Of a DNA stretch of 64,000 bases, positions 8,174 to 18,474 are shown piece after piece. The position numbers and the translations under genes are program-made. Within the stretch, counting starts at the first letter, position 1. Each line of letters opens with the position of its first letter. Source of the DNA: Maratus speciosus (Eukaryota; Arthropoda; Arachnida; Araneae; Salticidae); assembly GCA_963932465.1 (NCBI GenBank), contig CAWVRF010001077.1, positions 310,001 through 374,000 on the forward strand. The letters run 5' to 3'. The notes under the pieces are model-generated. The model saw only the letters and a list, made by a program, of their open reading frames with translations, was not told where the DNA came from and searched no databases.

Positions 8174-8911
8174 ATTAAAATTAAAAATTACACAGAACCG
8201 GAAGAATTGCCTGACCCCAAACAACATCGTTTTTTACCCAGACATCCTTTCAGATTATTAATAATCGGCCCATCAGGTTGTGGAAAGACAAATTTACTAA
8301 TAAATTTATTAAACGGTTTTGAGAATCCTAGTAATTTAAGATTAGATTTCGACGCTTTATATTTATGCGCAAAAGATATTTCCGAGCCAAAGTATTCTAA
8401 ATTGCAAGAAAATTATACACAGTTTGAAGGTGTTGAAAGAGACGATATTATAAAATGTAAAAAAATAAGTAAAAATAAAAGAAGCGAATTATTAAAATTG
8501 TATGATAAATATAAAAAGAATGTATTATTTTCTTCAGATTTGAGTGAATTTATTACTGTCGACGATCTAGATTCCTCTGAAAAAAATCTTGTTGTGTTTG
8601 ACGATTGTGTTACAGAGAAAGACCAGAAAGTTATAGAGGATTTGTTTATAAGAGGTCGAAAGAAAAATGCATCCATTATTTATTTAACGCAGTCTTATTA
8701 CTCAACTCCTATAAATATTAGAAAAAATTGTAATTACTTCATATTTTTTAAGCTACAGCCTAGGGAAATCAATCAGATAATCAGAGAAATAGACGGAAAT
8801 CTAACGAAAAAAGAATTTCTAGAAAAATATAATTCTTGTAAGGGTAACTTCTTTATGTTAGATTTAGTAAATTCTGAAATGAGATACCGAAAAAATTTTG
8901 AACCTACATAA
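8171..8911 (+). CDS. DNA-packaging ATPase (A32/FtsK-HerA type)
   Basis: 246 residues. Walker A is GPSGCGKT (33-40) after a hydrophobic strand (FRLLIIG). Walker B is NLVVFDD (139-145). A sensor-like YLTQS follows (171-175). The spacing fits the genome-packaging ATPases of Polintons, virophages and giant viruses. It would pump the genome into the preformed capsid. The frame is intact, carries the virion-type leader, and its stop touches the next start (TAAATGG), suggesting coupled expression. Confidence 0.92.
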   Translation: MIKIKNYTEPEELPDPKQHRFLPRHPFRLLIIGPSGCGKTNLLINLLNGFENPSNLRLDFDALYLCAKDISEPKYSKLQENYTQFEGVERDDIIKCKKISKNKRSELLKLYDKYKKNVLFSSDLSEFITVDDLDSSEKNLVVFDDCVTEKDQKVIEDLFIRGRKKNASIIYLTQSYYSTPINIRKNCNYFIFFKLQPREINQIIREIDGNLTKKEFLEKYNSCKGNFFMLDLVNSEMRYRKNFEPT

Positions 8912-9298
8912 ATGGAAGAATATTTAGAAAAGAGATTATATGTTTATCGGAAAAGTTACAATTTGTATCAAAAGATAAGTATTTCCTTAACTGTTAGCAA
9001 ATTTATGCTAAGTGCTTCGGGATTATCAGCTTTTGTATTAATACCACTGGCTGCTTTGAGTTTGACTGTTGGAATTGTAGAAGTCATTGAGAAATCTTTA
9101 AATATTTTGGAACGAAAAGAAGAATACAAGCAATGTTATAATTTTTATAAACAACTGTTAAATTTGTTGAAAGCTAAAAAAATTTCAGAAGAAGAAGTGT
9201 ATGTTAGAGAACAAGATTTTATAAATAATTTAGTATATTTCCCAATCGAAAAGTATGTGAAAAAAGTACAGTTGAATGGATATAAATATTCTTCTTAG
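8912..9298 (+). CDS. small membrane protein
   Basis: 128 residues: an N-terminal helix rich in Tyr and Lys (1-25), a hydrophobic segment about 31-57 long enough for one membrane pass or a hairpin, then a charged helical C-terminal half. Proteins with this helix-membrane-helix layout lie next to the ATPase in other Polintons, but the function is unknown. Its start directly abuts the ATPase stop. Confidence 0.62.
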   Translation: MEEYLEKRLYVYRKSYNLYQKISISLTVSKFMLSASGLSAFVLIPLAALSLTVGIVEVIEKSLNILERKEEYKQCYNFYKQLLNLLKAKKISEEEVYVREQDFINNLVYFPIEKYVKKVQLNGYKYSS

Positions 9299-9329
9299 AA
9301 AGCGTCAACTTTTTGCTGTCTAATAAATG
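9298..9329 (+). promoter_or_regulatory. virion-gene leader before the PLA2 gene
   Basis: Copy of the 8142-8173 leader with three substitutions in 32 bases, ending in the PLA2 ATG. It overlaps the last bases of the membrane-protein gene. Confidence 0.7.
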
Positions 9330-9911
9330 AGTTGTAAAAGTAAAAAAATTGTTGTTACGTCTTTAACTGAAAAAGGTAATTTTAAAGGTGGGTGTTTAAA
9401 ATGTGGACAAACTGGATCGGGTTTTCTGAATAAAGTCATTAGTAATTTACCTTTTGAAATGCATTTACCTAATCATAACTTCACAGGCCCGGGGACACAA
9501 TTATTATGGGGGAAAACGCGATTAAATCCAGATTTAACGTATAAAAATTCGTCTAAACCTGTTAACCGAGTGGATGAAATTGCATATAAGCATGACAAAT
9601 GTTATTTAGAAAATAAAGATACAAAAAGTAGAAATGAAGTATGCGATAAGAATATGATTGATGAATTAGATAATATTCAAAATCCTACGATTAGAGAAAG
9701 AATTGAAAGAGGAATTGTAAAACCGATTATTAAAGCTAAAAAATCTTTTGGTATGGGATCTATAAATACAAAGATCTATTGTTTAAAATGTAAAAACCAC
9801 ACAGAAACTAAAGATGTTAAAAATGCAATTTCTAAAAATAACAGACCGATAATGAAAGGTATTTGTCTAGATTGTGGTTCTAAAAAGAGTGTTTTTTTAG
9901 GAAAACCTTAG
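9327..9911 (+). CDS. phospholipase A2 domain fused to a zinc ribbon
   Basis: 194 residues. The calcium-loop signature FTGPGT lies at 52-57 and the catalytic pair HDKCY at 89-93, followed by an Asp-containing helix (CDKNMIDEL, 106-114). This is the parvovirus-VP1-like PLA2 also found in adintoviruses, where it would breach endosomal membranes on entry. A C-terminal zinc ribbon has Cys-152, Cys-155, Cys-180 and Cys-183, resembling DUF5679-type ribbons. The N-terminus has a further CLKC pair (23-26). The virion-type leader supports a structural role. All key residues are present. Confidence 0.85.
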   Translation: MSCKSKKIVVTSLTEKGNFKGGCLKCGQTGSGFLNKVISNLPFEMHLPNHNFTGPGTQLLWGKTRLNPDLTYKNSSKPVNRVDEIAYKHDKCYLENKDTKSRNEVCDKNMIDELDNIQNPTIRERIERGIVKPIIKAKKSFGMGSINTKIYCLKCKNHTETKDVKNAISKNNRPIMKGICLDCGSKKSVFLGKP

Positions 9912-9913
9912 GG

Positions 9914-10954
9914 ATGAAAGATCCTAAAAGTATCTTAGAAAAAATATATTATCATCCTGAAAGGGGTTATTGTGGAATCAATGAATTAAAGCGGAAAACA
10001 GGTTTCAGTCAAAAGCAAATTACAGATTTTTTACACAGCCAAGATGTTTATACAAGGCATAAGCCTTTAATTCGCAAATTTAAACGAAGACGCGTTTATG
10101 TCAGTCATATCGATGATCAATGGCAAGCAGATTTATTGTTTATCAAACCTTTTAGTAAATATAATAACGGAACTAATTACTTATTGACAGTGATAGATAT
10201 ATTTAGTAAGTACGCGTATGCCATTCCGATAAAGAGAAAAACTGGTGAAGAAGTAACTGAGGCATTTAAAAAGATATTTAAAGAAAGAATCCCTGAAAAA
10301 CTGCAAACTGACAAAGGAACCGAATTCGTAAATAAGTTAACTTTAAAATTGTTTAAAGATAATAATATTCAGTGGTTTACAACAGAAAATGTTGAAATAA
10401 AATGTTCTGTTGTCGAACGATTTAACAGAACAATTAATAAAAAAATTAGAACCTATCTAGCAGCCAACAATACTAAAAGATATATAGATGTATTGGACGA
10501 ATTAGTTAAAAACTATAATAATACCAGACACAGGTCTATCAAAATGACGCCAAGCGAAGCGAGTAGAGAAGAAAACGAATCTGAAGTTTATAAAAATTTA
10601 TACGAAGAAAAAATAATAAGAAAACCGAAATTCAAGGTTGGCGATAGAATAAGAATTTCGAAATACCAGACTGCTTTTACCCGCGGATACCAACCCACTT
10701 TTACTGAAGAAATTTTCATTGTTTCAGAAATATTAAACACTGACCCAATTACTTATAGAATAAAGGATTTGAATGGCGACGAAATAAAAGGAACTTATTA
10801 TGAACCGGAATTAGTTAAATATAATCAGAAAGATAAAACGTTTAAAATTGAAAAAATAATAAAAAAGAAAGGCAATAAATGTCTAGTTAAATGGTTAGGT
10901 TATTCCGACGAATTCAATTCTTGGGTTGACGTAAAAGATATCAAGTCAATTTAA
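9914..10954 (+). CDS. Polinton integrase (RVE family) with chromodomain
   Basis: 346 residues. The N-terminal part (1-60) is helical. The retroviral-type core has Asp-73 (QADLL), Asp-133 (QTDKGTEF) and Glu-169 (VERFNRT), with the canonical 35 residues between the last two. The C-terminal chromodomain (about 310-346) carries VKWLGY and a Trp at 337, and may direct insertion to marked chromatin. The gene starts 2 bp after the PLA2 stop. It is the enzyme that made the 6-bp ATTATA duplication. The frame is intact, so this copy could act on related elements with matching ends. Confidence 0.95.
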   Translation: MKDPKSILEKIYYHPERGYCGINELKRKTGFSQKQITDFLHSQDVYTRHKPLIRKFKRRRVYVSHIDDQWQADLLFIKPFSKYNNGTNYLLTVIDIFSKYAYAIPIKRKTGEEVTEAFKKIFKERIPEKLQTDKGTEFVNKLTLKLFKDNNIQWFTTENVEIKCSVVERFNRTINKKIRTYLAANNTKRYIDVLDELVKNYNNTRHRSIKMTPSEASREENESEVYKNLYEEKIIRKPKFKVGDRIRISKYQTAFTRGYQPTFTEEIFIVSEILNTDPITYRIKDLNGDEIKGTYYEPELVKYNQKDKTFKIEKIIKKKGNKCLVKWLGYSDEFNSWVDVKDIKSI

Positions 10955-11040
10955 TTTTCCGCTAAAATGTTTATAAAATTACTCATCAAAACTCCCGTCT
11001 ATACGGGGAAAATGCATTACATTAAAATAAGTTTAAATAA

Positions 11041-11151
11041 ATGAATTGTGACTTTTTTAAAGACGTTTTAATAGATGATTCTGATTCTTTTAACAAAGAA
11101 AACAAATGTCAAATACCCGAAAAATATCTGAAAATTTATGACCAGATGTAA
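11041..11151 (+). CDS. possible 36-residue protein
   Basis: An ATG in the TTTAAATAAATG context used by other genes here, 62 bp downstream of TGTTTATAAAAT (10979). It is acidic at the start (LIDDSDSF) and ends QM before TAA, 12 bp before the next gene. It is too short to judge by composition. Support is context only. Confidence 0.35.
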   Translation: MNCDFFKDVLIDDSDSFNKENKCQIPEKYLKIYDQM

Positions 11152-11163
11152 AAATGTGAAATA

Positions 11164-11466
11164 ATGTACGATTCGGACGGTGAATATTTTACATATAAAA
11201 ATATAGATGCTTTTTTAAGTGAAAGACGTAAATCCAGAATAAGTCGTTTTAAAGCATTGAAATGGAAATTGAAGTTAAATATTACATATGAAGCTGAAGA
11301 AATGTTTATTAAATTTTTAGATTTGGTGTACTATAAAAAGTCGATAAATTACCTATATTTCATAAAGAAAATATTAGATTATTATAATATTGATAATAAT
11401 TTGAAAGTAAAATTTAATAAGAAAAACGAAGACATTTGGAATAGCTTTCTAAAAAATGTTTCTTAA
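11164..11466 (+). CDS. small helical protein of unknown function
   Basis: 100 residues, basic, with Tyr- and Lys-rich amphipathic helices after a short acidic start. It lies in a run of close-packed small genes (stop TAA, then the next ATG 3 bp later). No family is recognised. Confidence 0.55.
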   Translation: MYDSDGEYFTYKNIDAFLSERRKSRISRFKALKWKLKLNITYEAEEMFIKFLDLVYYKKSINYLYFIKKILDYYNIDNNLKVKFNKKNEDIWNSFLKNVS

Positions 11467-11469
11467 TAA

Positions 11470-11694
11470 ATGGAGCTGTCTAAAGTTTGCAAGCATTGCC
11501 AGATGACTAAACCTTTAGACCAATTTTATACTCGATTTCGTTACGGCAAAACGGAACATTACGCTAATTGCAAAAGTTGTCATTTAGCTAATAAAAATAA
11601 AAAAATTGATTGCGAATGTGGTAAAAAATACACTTTACCTCATAAAAAAAGACATTTAAAAAGCAATTATCATATCAAACGAACGTCAAAATAA
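11470..11694 (+). CDS. small zinc-finger protein
   Basis: 74 residues with two metal sites: CKHC (7-10) with NCKSC (33-37), and CECGKKY (48-54) with His residues in HKKRHLKSNYH, a CCHH-like finger. The CKHC...FYTR...CKSC arrangement resembles the zinc knuckle of phage-type endonuclease VII/HNH proteins, without visible catalytic residues. It probably binds nucleic acid, perhaps as a transcription regulator. Confidence 0.65.
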   Translation: MELSKVCKHCQMTKPLDQFYTRFRYGKTEHYANCKSCHLANKNKKIDCECGKKYTLPHKKRHLKSNYHIKRTSK

Positions 11695-11701
11695 GTTTAG
11701 G

Positions 11702-11925
11702 ATGTTGTGTTTTAAATTGAACGTATTTTTTAGTTGAAGGTATTATATTGAATGTTGCATTTTAGTTGAAAATATTATATTCAATGTTTTAAATTGAACG
11801 TATTTTTTTAGTTGAAAGTATTATATTGAATGTTGCATTTTAGTTGAAAATATTATATTCAATGTTGTGTTTTAAATTGAACGTATTTTTTTAGTTGAAA
11901 GTATTATATTGAATGTTGCATTTTC
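11702..11925 (+). repeat. tandem repeat (about 77-83 bp unit) upstream of polB
   Basis: Three units, each with TTTAAATTGAACG (11711, 11788, 11871) followed by alternating TAGTTGAAAGTATTATATTG and TAGTTGAAAATATTATATTC. The two halves of each unit are themselves related. It is the only sizeable non-coding gap in the central gene block and stands directly before the polymerase gene. Confidence 0.8.
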
Positions 11926-11980
11926 AGAAATTATTCAATTGGACCTTGATAGTTTCAAAATTAGAATCGTGGGGAAAAAG

Positions 11981-12008
11981 TGTTTATAAAATTTCTTCTA
12001 TATAATTG
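11981..12008 (+). promoter_or_regulatory. TATA-type leader before polB; start codon altered
   Basis: TGTTTATAAAAT, then CTTCTATATAATTGG. The leader at 20233-20260 is the same (TGTTTATAAAAA, then CTTCTGTATAAATGG) with its A of TATA 25 bp before the ATG. By this comparison the polB start was ATG and is now TTG at 12006-12008. Confidence 0.65.
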
Positions 12009-12935
12009 GAGGAAACTCTAAGATTGATATCTGTTTCAAAAATACATATTTCAAAATTAAGGCAGGTCGTAAAACTTTTAAATATAAATCAACCCCAACG
12101 ATGTAAAAAAGATGACTTAATTAGATTGATACTGGGATATATAAAAGAAACTGGGAAATATAAATACGTTTTAGTAGATTTATTAAAAATAGACGCAACA
12201 GATTATTTAAATGAAATGAAGAAAAAATTTATCAAAAATCCTAAGAAAAGAAATAAGTTGAAAAAAATATTCGATTCTTTTGATTTAAAATTTAACAATA
12301 ACACAGCAGAATTTAATCCAAAAAATAACGAAGAAAAAAAGATAAAAACAGCGGTCAACCTTAAAAAATTATTTCCTGATTTGAATGAAAAATTGAAACA
12401 ATTTATAAATTAACCGAAAAACCGTCCAAAACTTAAAAAACTCTTTGATTATTACGGCTTGAAATATAAAGATGAAAAATTGATTAAAAAGACAGAAAAG
12501 AAAGTCAAATTGCAAACAAATTTAGAAAATCTGTTTAGGCCTGATTACGAAATTGTTGAGACAGGAAAAAAATTTATAAAAAAATTTAATACTTACATGT
12601 ATGTTTATAAAATAAGACAAATAAACAAACTCACACCAGGCCAGTATTATAGTATCTTAAAAGATTTATTCAGAAGAGCAATTGGAAAAATTGAAGGAAA
12701 GGTCCAAATTGTTGTAGACAATCCCTCTTTGACGCAACCCTTTCACCCTAAAATGATGTCAACGAAAGAAGCCTATGACACCTATTTAGATGTTTTAACA
12801 CATAAAATTGAATACAAAGAGCTGGATATTAAAGACTGTGAATTTTTTTTTACTGTCGTTGATTTGCCTAAAGGCGGTAAACGATCGAAATTACTGAACA
12901 ATAACGATATTGTCAATAAAAAAGTATTCTTCAAA
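12006..12935 (+). pseudogene. protein-primed DNA polymerase B, N-terminal part (broken)
   Basis: First of four pieces of one polB gene. It holds two helical segments with a shared KLKK(I/L)FD core and a SAP-like KKDDLIRLILGYI stretch, then the conserved N-terminal block before the exonuclease. Damage: the start codon reads TTG where the leader predicts ATG; an in-frame TAA at 12411-12413; and a one-base shift at about 12925-12945, beyond which the frame ends at 12986. Reading continues in the 12959-14749 frame, whose sequence DDNICLARSIVTALA is the usual next block of Polinton polymerases. Confidence 0.72.
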
Positions 12936-12939
12936 TTAA

Positions 12940-14735
12940 AAATGACGATAATATCTGTTTGGCTAGATCAATCGTTACAGCCTTAGCTATTCAAAATCGT
13001 AAAATTTTATGCGAAGAATTGAATCTAGAAAAACTTACAGATAATGACGTTAGATACATAAAAATGGGTAGAAAATTACAAAACGATTTAGCGATAAAAT
13101 TGCATGAAATGTGTGATATTCCGTTAGAAATGTGTAATTTAGAGCATGTTAAACAATTCGAAAATTTTTTAAATATTCAAATAACTATATTTTGCAGAGA
13201 AAATTTTAACGAAAGAATATACAGCGGTGCCTATAAATATAATTGTGTTTACATTTTAAAAAATAGAAATCATTTTGATGTCATTACAACGGTTACAGGA
13301 TTTTTAGGAAAAAACAATTATTGTGATTATTGTAAAGTCAGTTATAAAAGAAGTGATCAACATAAATGTTCTTTAAAATGCAATAGATGTTTTAGGAAAG
13401 AGAGTAATTGCGAAGGAGTTGATATTCAGTGTAATGATTGTTTTAGATCTTTTAAAGGAAAAAAGTGCTTCGAAAATCATAAAAATCACTCAGTCTGTGA
13501 AACACTGTGGAAATGTTTAAAATGTAAGAGAAATATCAGTAGAAGTCAAAGAAAACCGAAAGATCATAAATGTGGAGAAAGACAATGTAAAAACTGCAGA
13601 AAGTGGGATTCGGAAGATCATAAATGTTATATACGCTGGAAAGAATCTAAGGGGGGAACCTGTAAAAATGTCTGTCCCAAAAATATAAAAGACAGAGGGA
13701 AATGGTGTGAGAAATGTAAAAGGTCAAAATTTACAGAAAAATATATGTTTTTTGACGTTGAAACGAATCAAGAGACAGGAAATCACCAAGTCAATCTAGT
13801 CATAAATCATGATTTTAACGGAAAAGAAAAAATATTTCAGAACGAAAATGAATATTGTAAATGGTTATTTCAAAATAAACATTGCGGTTATACAGTATTA
13901 GCGCATTATGGAAAAGGATTCGATTTTCAATTTCTAGCTAACTACTGCTTTAAAAATAAAATTAAAGTGTTTACAATATATCAAGGAAATAAGCTCATAT
14001 ATATGCAAGCAACCGTATATATTATAAGGTTTATTGATTCTATTAATTTTACACTGATTCCGTTAAGAAAATTTCCTAAAACGTTTGGACTAACGGAATT
14101 GGCAAAAGCGTATTTTCCTCATTTGTTTAACACTATGGAAAATCAAAATTATGTAGGAAAATATCCTGAAAAATACTATTATGGTTATGATACTATGACT
14201 TTAGATCAAAGAAAAACTTTTGATAAATTGTATAAATCCGTAAAAAGCGAAACATTTGATTTTCAAAAAGAAATTATAAAATATTGTAGATCTGATGTTG
14301 ATATTTTAAGAAAAGGATGTTTAGAATTGCGAAGATTATTTCTAAATATTGCTAATATTGATCCTTTTAAATATGTCACTTTAACAGGCGTTTGTATGGC
14401 TATATATAGAGATAAATTCACACAACTGAATACAATAGCGATTGATGAGGAGTGTATTCCAAAGGATCAATTCAGTAAGAAATCGATCATTTGGCTAGAC
14501 TATCTGTCTAAAAAACACAATATCAAAATACAGCATGCTTTAAACGGTGGTGAGAAAAAACTGAAATTAGGTGATAAAACTTATAAAGTAGACGGTTTTT
14601 ATAATAACACTGTTTATCAGTTTCAAGGATGTCATTGGCACGGTTGTCCTCGCTGTTTTACAGAATCCACTGTCAATCTTCAAAATCAGATATGTATGAA
14701 AGATTTGTATGAAAGAACTCAAAAAATAAATAAAA
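12940..14735 (+). pseudogene. DNA polymerase B, exonuclease part
   Basis: Holds a cysteine-rich array with at least five CxxC pairs (13310-13730), then the 3'-5' exonuclease: FFDVET (Exo I), a HYGKGFDFQF Exo II region, and YCRSDVDILRKGC (Exo III). Near its end is the GCHWHGCPRCF motif typical of Polinton PolB. The frame stops at 14749 because of a one-base shift in an A8 tract (14732-14739). All proofreading acidic residues are present. The upstream end is itself reached only across a frameshift. Confidence 0.85.
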
Positions 14736-14739
14736 AAAA

Positions 14740-16055
14740 TAAAAGATAAAGGATTTGAATTGATTGAAATATGGGAATGCGATTTTGATAGTGACAAAGA
14801 AATTAAAAAATATATGAAAAATGAATGGAAAAGAGATTTTGTAGAACCTTTAAATCCTAGAAACGCATTCACCGGCGGTAGGTGCGAACCTACCAAATTA
14901 ATCTACGAAATGAAAGAAATCGAAAAGGGTAGATATATCGATGTTTGTTCACTTTATCCAACAGTGAATTACTTTGATTACTATCCTGTTGGTCATCCGG
15001 TAAAGATTTATAATCCGGAAAAATATGATAAAAATTGGTATGGGTTGATACAATGCAAAGTACTTCCACCTAGAAGGCTCTATCATCCTGTTTTACCTTA
15101 TAAAGGAGAAAAATTAATATTTAGTTTGTGTAAATTATGTTCAAAACCTATAAAATGCGAAAAGAAACAATGTAAAAAATGTTATGATATGCGGAATAAT
15201 GAATGTAATCATACGGATGAGGAGAGAAGTTTTACTGGTACGTGGACAACTACCGAAGTTGAACTGGCTATTGAAAAAGGTTATAAGTTTTTAAATATCT
15301 ATGAAGTTTGGCATTTTGAAAAAAAATCTAATACATTATTTAAGGATTATGTTAAAATGTTTTTGAAAATCAAATTAGAAACAGATGATAAATGGTCTGA
15401 AAATTTCAAAACTGAAAAAGAATATAAAAGGTGCGTAGAAAAGAAATTGGGTATAAGGTTAGGAGAAATCAAAGAAAACCCAGGAATGAGATTTATACCT
15501 AAAATTTGTTTAAACTCTTTATGGGGAAAGTTCGGACAGAGAAAAAATATGAAACAAACAGAGAATGTAACAGAATTGGCAGATTTTTATAGAATTATAC
15601 TGAACGACCGCATTAAAGACTTGAATATGATATTTTTAAATGATGAGTGTGTGCAAATGGATTATAAGATGAAAGATGAATATGTCAAGAATAACTTTAA
15701 TACGAATATTTATATAGCGGCTTTTACAACCAGTTCGGCTAGAATAAGATTATATGAAATGCTTGATAAATTAGGAGATAAAGTTATGTATTACGATACA
15801 GATAGTATTGTGTATATCGATGATGGCTCCAATAAAGTAAAAACGGGTTGTATGTTAGGCGAGTGGACCGATGAATTAGGAGAAGATAAATATATGAAAT
15901 CGTGGATATCTGGAGCAAGTAAAGATTATGGTTATATTCTGAACGATGGTTCTGTAAAAGGAAAAGTAAAAGGATTTAAAATGAGTTATGAGAGCGAAAC
16001 TAAGCTCAATTTTGCCGAGAGAATGAAAACAATAACTGGGGAAATTGACCATATA
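14740..16055 (+). pseudogene. DNA polymerase B, palm and fingers, cut by mariner
   Basis: Contains polymerase motif A (DVCSLYP near 14940), motif B (NSLWGKFG near 15510) and motif C (YYDTDSI near 15790), all with their catalytic Asp residues. This polymerase class uses a terminal protein as primer and copies the element from its ends. The open frame (from 14760 by a TTG) runs on to 16226, but everything after 16055 is translated mariner inverted repeat. The real coding sequence resumes at 19039. Confidence 0.88.
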
Positions 16056-16615
16056 CAGGGTGTTCCGTTAAAGGGGTCCAATATTAATAGGGGTAATAGA
16101 GGAGATCACATGGAGCATAAATCAGTATATAAAGCCTGGTCGGATCTCAATAGTTTTCAAGTTACAGCAAATAGAATGAAAATTCGGAAAATTGTAAAAG
16201 AACCCTCATTGCTAAACTATCGATAATGCTACATAAAAACGAAGCACATATTTAGAAAGAGCAGAAAAAAACCTACAAAATGACATCAATTGTATTAAAA
16301 TAGCAATATTTATTGACGAGTTGCAAGCCCTGAAACAGTGAAAAAAGTACGAAATCCAATATACATCAAAATAGTTAATCGTTAATTCCAAAAAGACAAC
16401 TCTAGCTACAACAAGGAAAATGTAGTAAAATTTGGTCCATTCCGAAAACTTTCGAAAAAGCTTACAATGAACCATATCGGTTTAATTGTGTGAGAGAAAT
16501 TAATCAGTTTCTTAGTTACAACTCCGCTTTCTTTGACACTAGCAAAGGTTAAACTCCGCCCATCACGATTGGAAACACCGCCTTTTTAATTACTCTCAAT
16601 TATACATTTTCGATC
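16056..16615 (+). repeat. long inverted repeat of the mariner, left arm
   Basis: Pairs with 18475-19036. The outer 170 or so bases are nearly identical. Inner parts match with scattered differences, for example AGTTAATCGTTAATTCCAAAA near 16373 against its complement near 18695. The arm has no gene. Open frames in it are antisense or read-through of polB. Confidence 0.8.
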
Positions 16616-17140
16616 ATGCTTCTTCTGAGATGCAACATTTTTAATTATTCAAGAGTTGAATGAACCAAAATAACTTTACAATAATAGTCTACATTTTAAA
16701 GTGGTCTTTTATTGATATAAAGCTTAAGTTAAATTCTTTAAAATTAAACTGGTGGTGAAAATTCGGAAATAATTAAAAATATTGCGATTTGTAACTATGC
16801 AAGAAGTTTCAGTACATGTTTTACATGGACAATTATTGTATGTATATGTGCATCATAATTTATGATAGGAAATAATAATAACAAATAGCATAATAATTTT
16901 ATTAATTATAAATTTAAAAAAGGACACTAAATTTTAAATTAATTCATACAAACTTTGTAATTTACAATTTGAGTACACCACAGTCTGTGACATACAAAAT
17001 ACTGTGCCAAAAAGTGTTGAAAATAAAAGAAAAATGACAAATAAAGAATTACATTCCACGTACTTTATGACATATGTGAAGCATAGTCTTTTGGCCTGCG
17101 CTGCACAGTTCAATGTTGGAAGGCAGACGAACGGACATTA

Positions 17141-18217
17141 TTATAATAGGTGTTCGAGGTTGCGCCCATTAACAGAATCGCACAGCTGACAGCGACGTCG
17201 TAAAGATTGGCGAACACGCCGAAAAACTCCGACGGAGTTGGGAATGTCTCCTGCAGCGACAACGATTCGCGCTAGTAAATCCTCCGGTGTATCCACAGGC
17301 GTTTCATACACCAGCGATTTAAGGTGTCCCCAAACAAAAAAGTCTAACGGATTGAGGTCTGGAGAGCGTGCAGGCCAAGCAACAGGTCCACTGCGTCCAA
17401 TCCATTTCCCAGGATATGTTGAATTGAGGTGATTGCGAACACCTATGAAAAAATGTGCCGGTGCGCCATCGTGCATAAACCACATATTGTGGCGCAATGT
17501 TGCTGGCACATTTTGCAGTAACTGCGGTAAGATATCCCGTAGGAAAACCAAGTACGTACTGCCATTGAGTACATCTGGGAGTAAATATGGTCCTATGAGA
17601 TAATCGCCGAGGACACCTGCCCATATGTTCACACTGAACTTTTGTTGTGCGTTCGACGGAAAAACAGTGTGCGGATTTGTATATGACCATGTGTGCATAT
17701 TGTGCGTGTTTACCACGCCCTCTCTCGTAAATGTTGCTTCATCAGTAAATAAAATATTTTCCAGAAATTGTGGATTATTTTCTGTTACATTAAGCAACCA
17801 GCGTACGAATTCTGTCCGCTGAGCACAATCTGTTACTGATAACAGTTGTACCCGCTGCATATGAAAGGGGTGCATGTTTTCTGCACGCAGAACACGCCAC
17901 ACACTTTGGTGAGAAACACCGACTTCAGACGCAGCAGCTCGTGTACTCGTGGAGGGGTTATCTTTAAAAATATTCAGTACATCTTCTTCCATTGCAGGTG
18001 TTCGTACATGTCGAGGTTTCCCTGCATCAATGCTTGCTGTATTAAACGATCCAGTCTCCCGTAATCGTCTATCGATTTTTATGAAGAGTTTCGAACTTGG
18101 GCAACGCCTCCTTGGAAATTGCTCACGGTACATGCGCTGTGCTAGACATGCATTTCCATGAGCTTGCCCGTACATCAGATGCATGTCCGCATATTCTTCG
18201 TTAGAGTATTCCGGCAT
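17141..18217 (-). CDS. mariner transposase, DD41D
   Basis: 358 residues, intact. The N-terminus (about 1-60, MPEYSNEEYADMHLMYG) is a DUF4817-like helix-turn-helix that binds the inverted repeats. A second helix-turn-helix follows (about 76-112). Catalytic Asp residues are 159 (LFTDEATF), 250 (FMHDGAPAH) and 292 (SPDLNPLDFF), with 41 residues between the last two, the spacing reported for the rosa/DD41D mariner group. Downstream PARSPDLNP is the standard mariner block. The open, full-length frame means the enzyme could still be made, while its long inverted repeats are diverged. Confidence 0.9.
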   Translation of the reverse strand: MPEYSNEEYADMHLMYGQAHGNACLAQRMYREQFPRRRCPSSKLFIKIDRRLRETGSFNTASIDAGKPRHVRTPAMEEDVLNIFKDNPSTSTRAAASEVGVSHQSVWRVLRAENMHPFHMQRVQLLSVTDCAQRTEFVRWLLNVTENNPQFLENILFTDEATFTREGVVNTHNMHTWSYTNPHTVFPSNAQQKFSVNIWAGVLGDYLIGPYLLPDVLNGSTYLVFLRDILPQLLQNVPATLRHNMWFMHDGAPAHFFIGVRNHLNSTYPGKWIGRSGPVAWPARSPDLNPLDFFVWGHLKSLVYETPVDTPEDLLARIVVAAGDIPNSVGVFRRVRQSLRRRCQLCDSVNGRNLEHLL

Positions 18218-18474
18218 AATTATTATACATCAACTTACTACAATCCCACTTACAACAGCCTCCCTTTAACATAACGCCCACTGATGACTGCTGTTTTATT
18301 ACACTTTTCTTCCTATACACATAGAAAATTTTCATAAAAAGTACTTTTTCTTCATCATCCTGAAAGTTCATGGAGGAAACGCAGCAGTCACGGAGTTTGC
18401 TTTAAGACAAGGCGAGAGCTGCACAATATGTCATTCACTTGACCAGACTGAATAATGAAAGGGTATTGATAGAG

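Noticed and set aside
9327..9911. An endogenous parvovirus, because of the PLA2
   Set aside because: No parvovirus NS1 or capsid sequence is near, and the gene lies in line with Polinton genes and their leader motif.
16056..16226. C-terminal 56 residues of the polB open frame
   Set aside because: They are translated mariner inverted repeat. The same sequence occurs inverted at the other mariner end, so they are not polymerase.
17004..18161. Open frames on the plus strand through the transposase gene
   Set aside because: Antisense shadows of the mariner transposase, without domains.
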